A DNA stretch of 43,512 nt from NCBI GenBank assembly GCA_025359425.1, contig JANYGC010000054.1, forward strand, positions 1 through 43,512, given 5' to 3'. Every line of letters begins with the position of its first letter. Within the stretch, counting starts at the first letter, position 1. The stretch is from Sphingomonadaceae bacterium (GTDB lineage: Bacteria; Pseudomonadota; Alphaproteobacteria; Sphingomonadales; Sphingomonadaceae). A program made the position numbers and the translations under genes. Below, in pieces: positions 43,237-43,512 of the stretch. The notes beneath the pieces are model-generated. The model was given only the letters and a program-made list of their open reading frames with translations. It made no database searches and was not told where the DNA came from.

Positions 43237-43320
43237 TATTGTGTCCCCGGAATTGTTGTGTCCCCGGAATTGGGATTAGTATTGTGTCCCCGGAATCGTC
43301 GCATGTGTCCCGGAATTGTC
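43227..43320. repeat. Right inverted repeat and REP array after the transposase
   Basis: The inverse of the left 23-base repeat (43227-43249) is followed by four copies of GTGTCCCCGGAATTG or near variants at 43241, 43258, 43284 and 43305 (one lacks a C, one has C for T). The third copy again carries ATTAGTATT in front. Spacing is irregular (17, 26 and 21 bases). Confidence 0.88.
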
Positions 43321-43340
43321 GCATGATGGGGTCTTCCTAT

Positions 43341-43512
43341 ATGATGGTCGTTAGAAATATATTTAGAATTACAATAATTCTTTGTCTTATTTCTCTCTCG
43401 TCCTGTGAGGGACATGAATACTGTGACAATAAAATCGCAGAACGCAAGGCAATCCAGTACGTTGATAGTACATTTCGGCCAGATACCTCCAAGGTTTTTA
43501 AGCATTCGATTG
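43341..43512 (+). CDS. Lipoprotein, partial at the window edge
   Basis: An open frame runs from ATG at 43341 (another in-frame ATG at 43323) to the end of the window without a stop. Its product begins MMVVRNIFRITIILCLISLS and continues SCEGHEYCDNKIAERKA. A basic start, hydrophobic stretch and LSSC lipobox indicate a lipoprotein signal. The mature part is not recognised. The region is markedly AT-rich compared with the rest of the window, which suggests foreign origin and links it to the adjacent transposase unit. Confidence 0.6.
   Translation, partial: MMVVRNIFRITIILCLISLSSCEGHEYCDNKIAERKAIQYVDSTFRPDTSKVFKHSI

Noticed and set aside
43241..43318. Possible CRISPR array (four GTGTCCCCGGAATTG units)
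   Set aside because: The units are 15 bases long, spacing is 17-26 bases and irregular, and they lie beside a RAYT gene; they are REP-type sequences.

Overview
The window is a GC-rich, densely coding chromosomal segment of an alphaproteobacterium. Several gene types point to Sphingomonadales: a CcrM-type GANTC methyltransferase, a glycine dehydrogenase split into two proteins, a three-gene proton-translocating transhydrogenase (pntAA/pntAB/pntB) next to a tiny aa3-oxidase subunit IV, a family-1285 protein followed by a NUDIX and a CCA-adding enzyme, and many palindromic repeats whose translations read like PPPLGEV or VTPAKAG. The genus cannot be fixed from the sequence alone. Almost all genes are housekeeping. 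Accessory material is limited to the repeats, a DUF559 nuclease gene, a REP-associated (Y1/HUH) transposase, one AT-richer orphan gene (35570-36244) and the AT-rich right edge.

Layout. 1-2826: end of the ATP synthase operon (atpG, atpD, atpC) with a bidirectional terminator. 2827-5338: leftward run of a DUF6265-like secreted protein, a PhzF-family isomerase and an acyltransferase. 5547-7088: CpaF/TadA secretion ATPase without its usual partners. 7092-10772: small membrane proteins, an EamA transporter, an entericidin-like lipoprotein, a TonB-domain periplasmic protein, an ABA4-like protein and a DUF1453-like protein. 10783-15595: glycine cleavage operon (gcvT-gcvH-gcvPA-gcvPB) behind a tandem glycine riboswitch. 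15653-18309: an NAD(P)-binding protein, a dGTPase-like HD hydrolase and an Asp/Glu racemase-family protein. 18394-21586: overlapping operon of a parallel beta-helix protein, a diheme cytochrome c and an alpha/beta hydrolase. 21639-25646: transhydrogenase operon interrupted by a DUF559 gene enclosed in inverted repeats. 25831-27252: NtrC-like regulator with a degenerate sigma-54 contact motif. 27261-31008: membrane protein, folP, ccrM and rnhB. 31007-35569: sugar dehydrogenase, GNAT acetyltransferase, DUF1285, NUDIX and cca. 35570-38594: orphan gene and parC. 38701-42343: PfpI-like protein, ferredoxin, cysteine desulfurase, alpha/beta hydrolase and a YidB-like protein. 42466-43512: transposase with REP sequences, then a cut-off lipoprotein gene.

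Functional themes. ATP synthase, transhydrogenase and oxidase subunit IV belong to respiratory energy conservation. The gcv operon feeds one-carbon units to folate, and folP makes the folate precursor. CcrM with its GANTC-rich leader links to the cell cycle, and ParC to chromosome segregation. Cysteine desulfurase plus adrenodoxin-type ferredoxin supports Fe-S metabolism.

The most unusual layer is the repeats. At least seven palindromic families lie between or inside genes. The dominant family (13734, 17480, 23862-24380, 30248, 35180) consists of paired inverted arms. Its inner stems differ in sequence from arm to arm but always stay self-complementary. One copy has a complete DUF559 nuclease gene where other copies have a short loop, and another is translated in frame inside the CCA-adding enzyme. 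The dGTPase and the DUF559 gene appear to take their ribosome-binding sites from arms of this family, and atpC takes its from a related inverted repeat.
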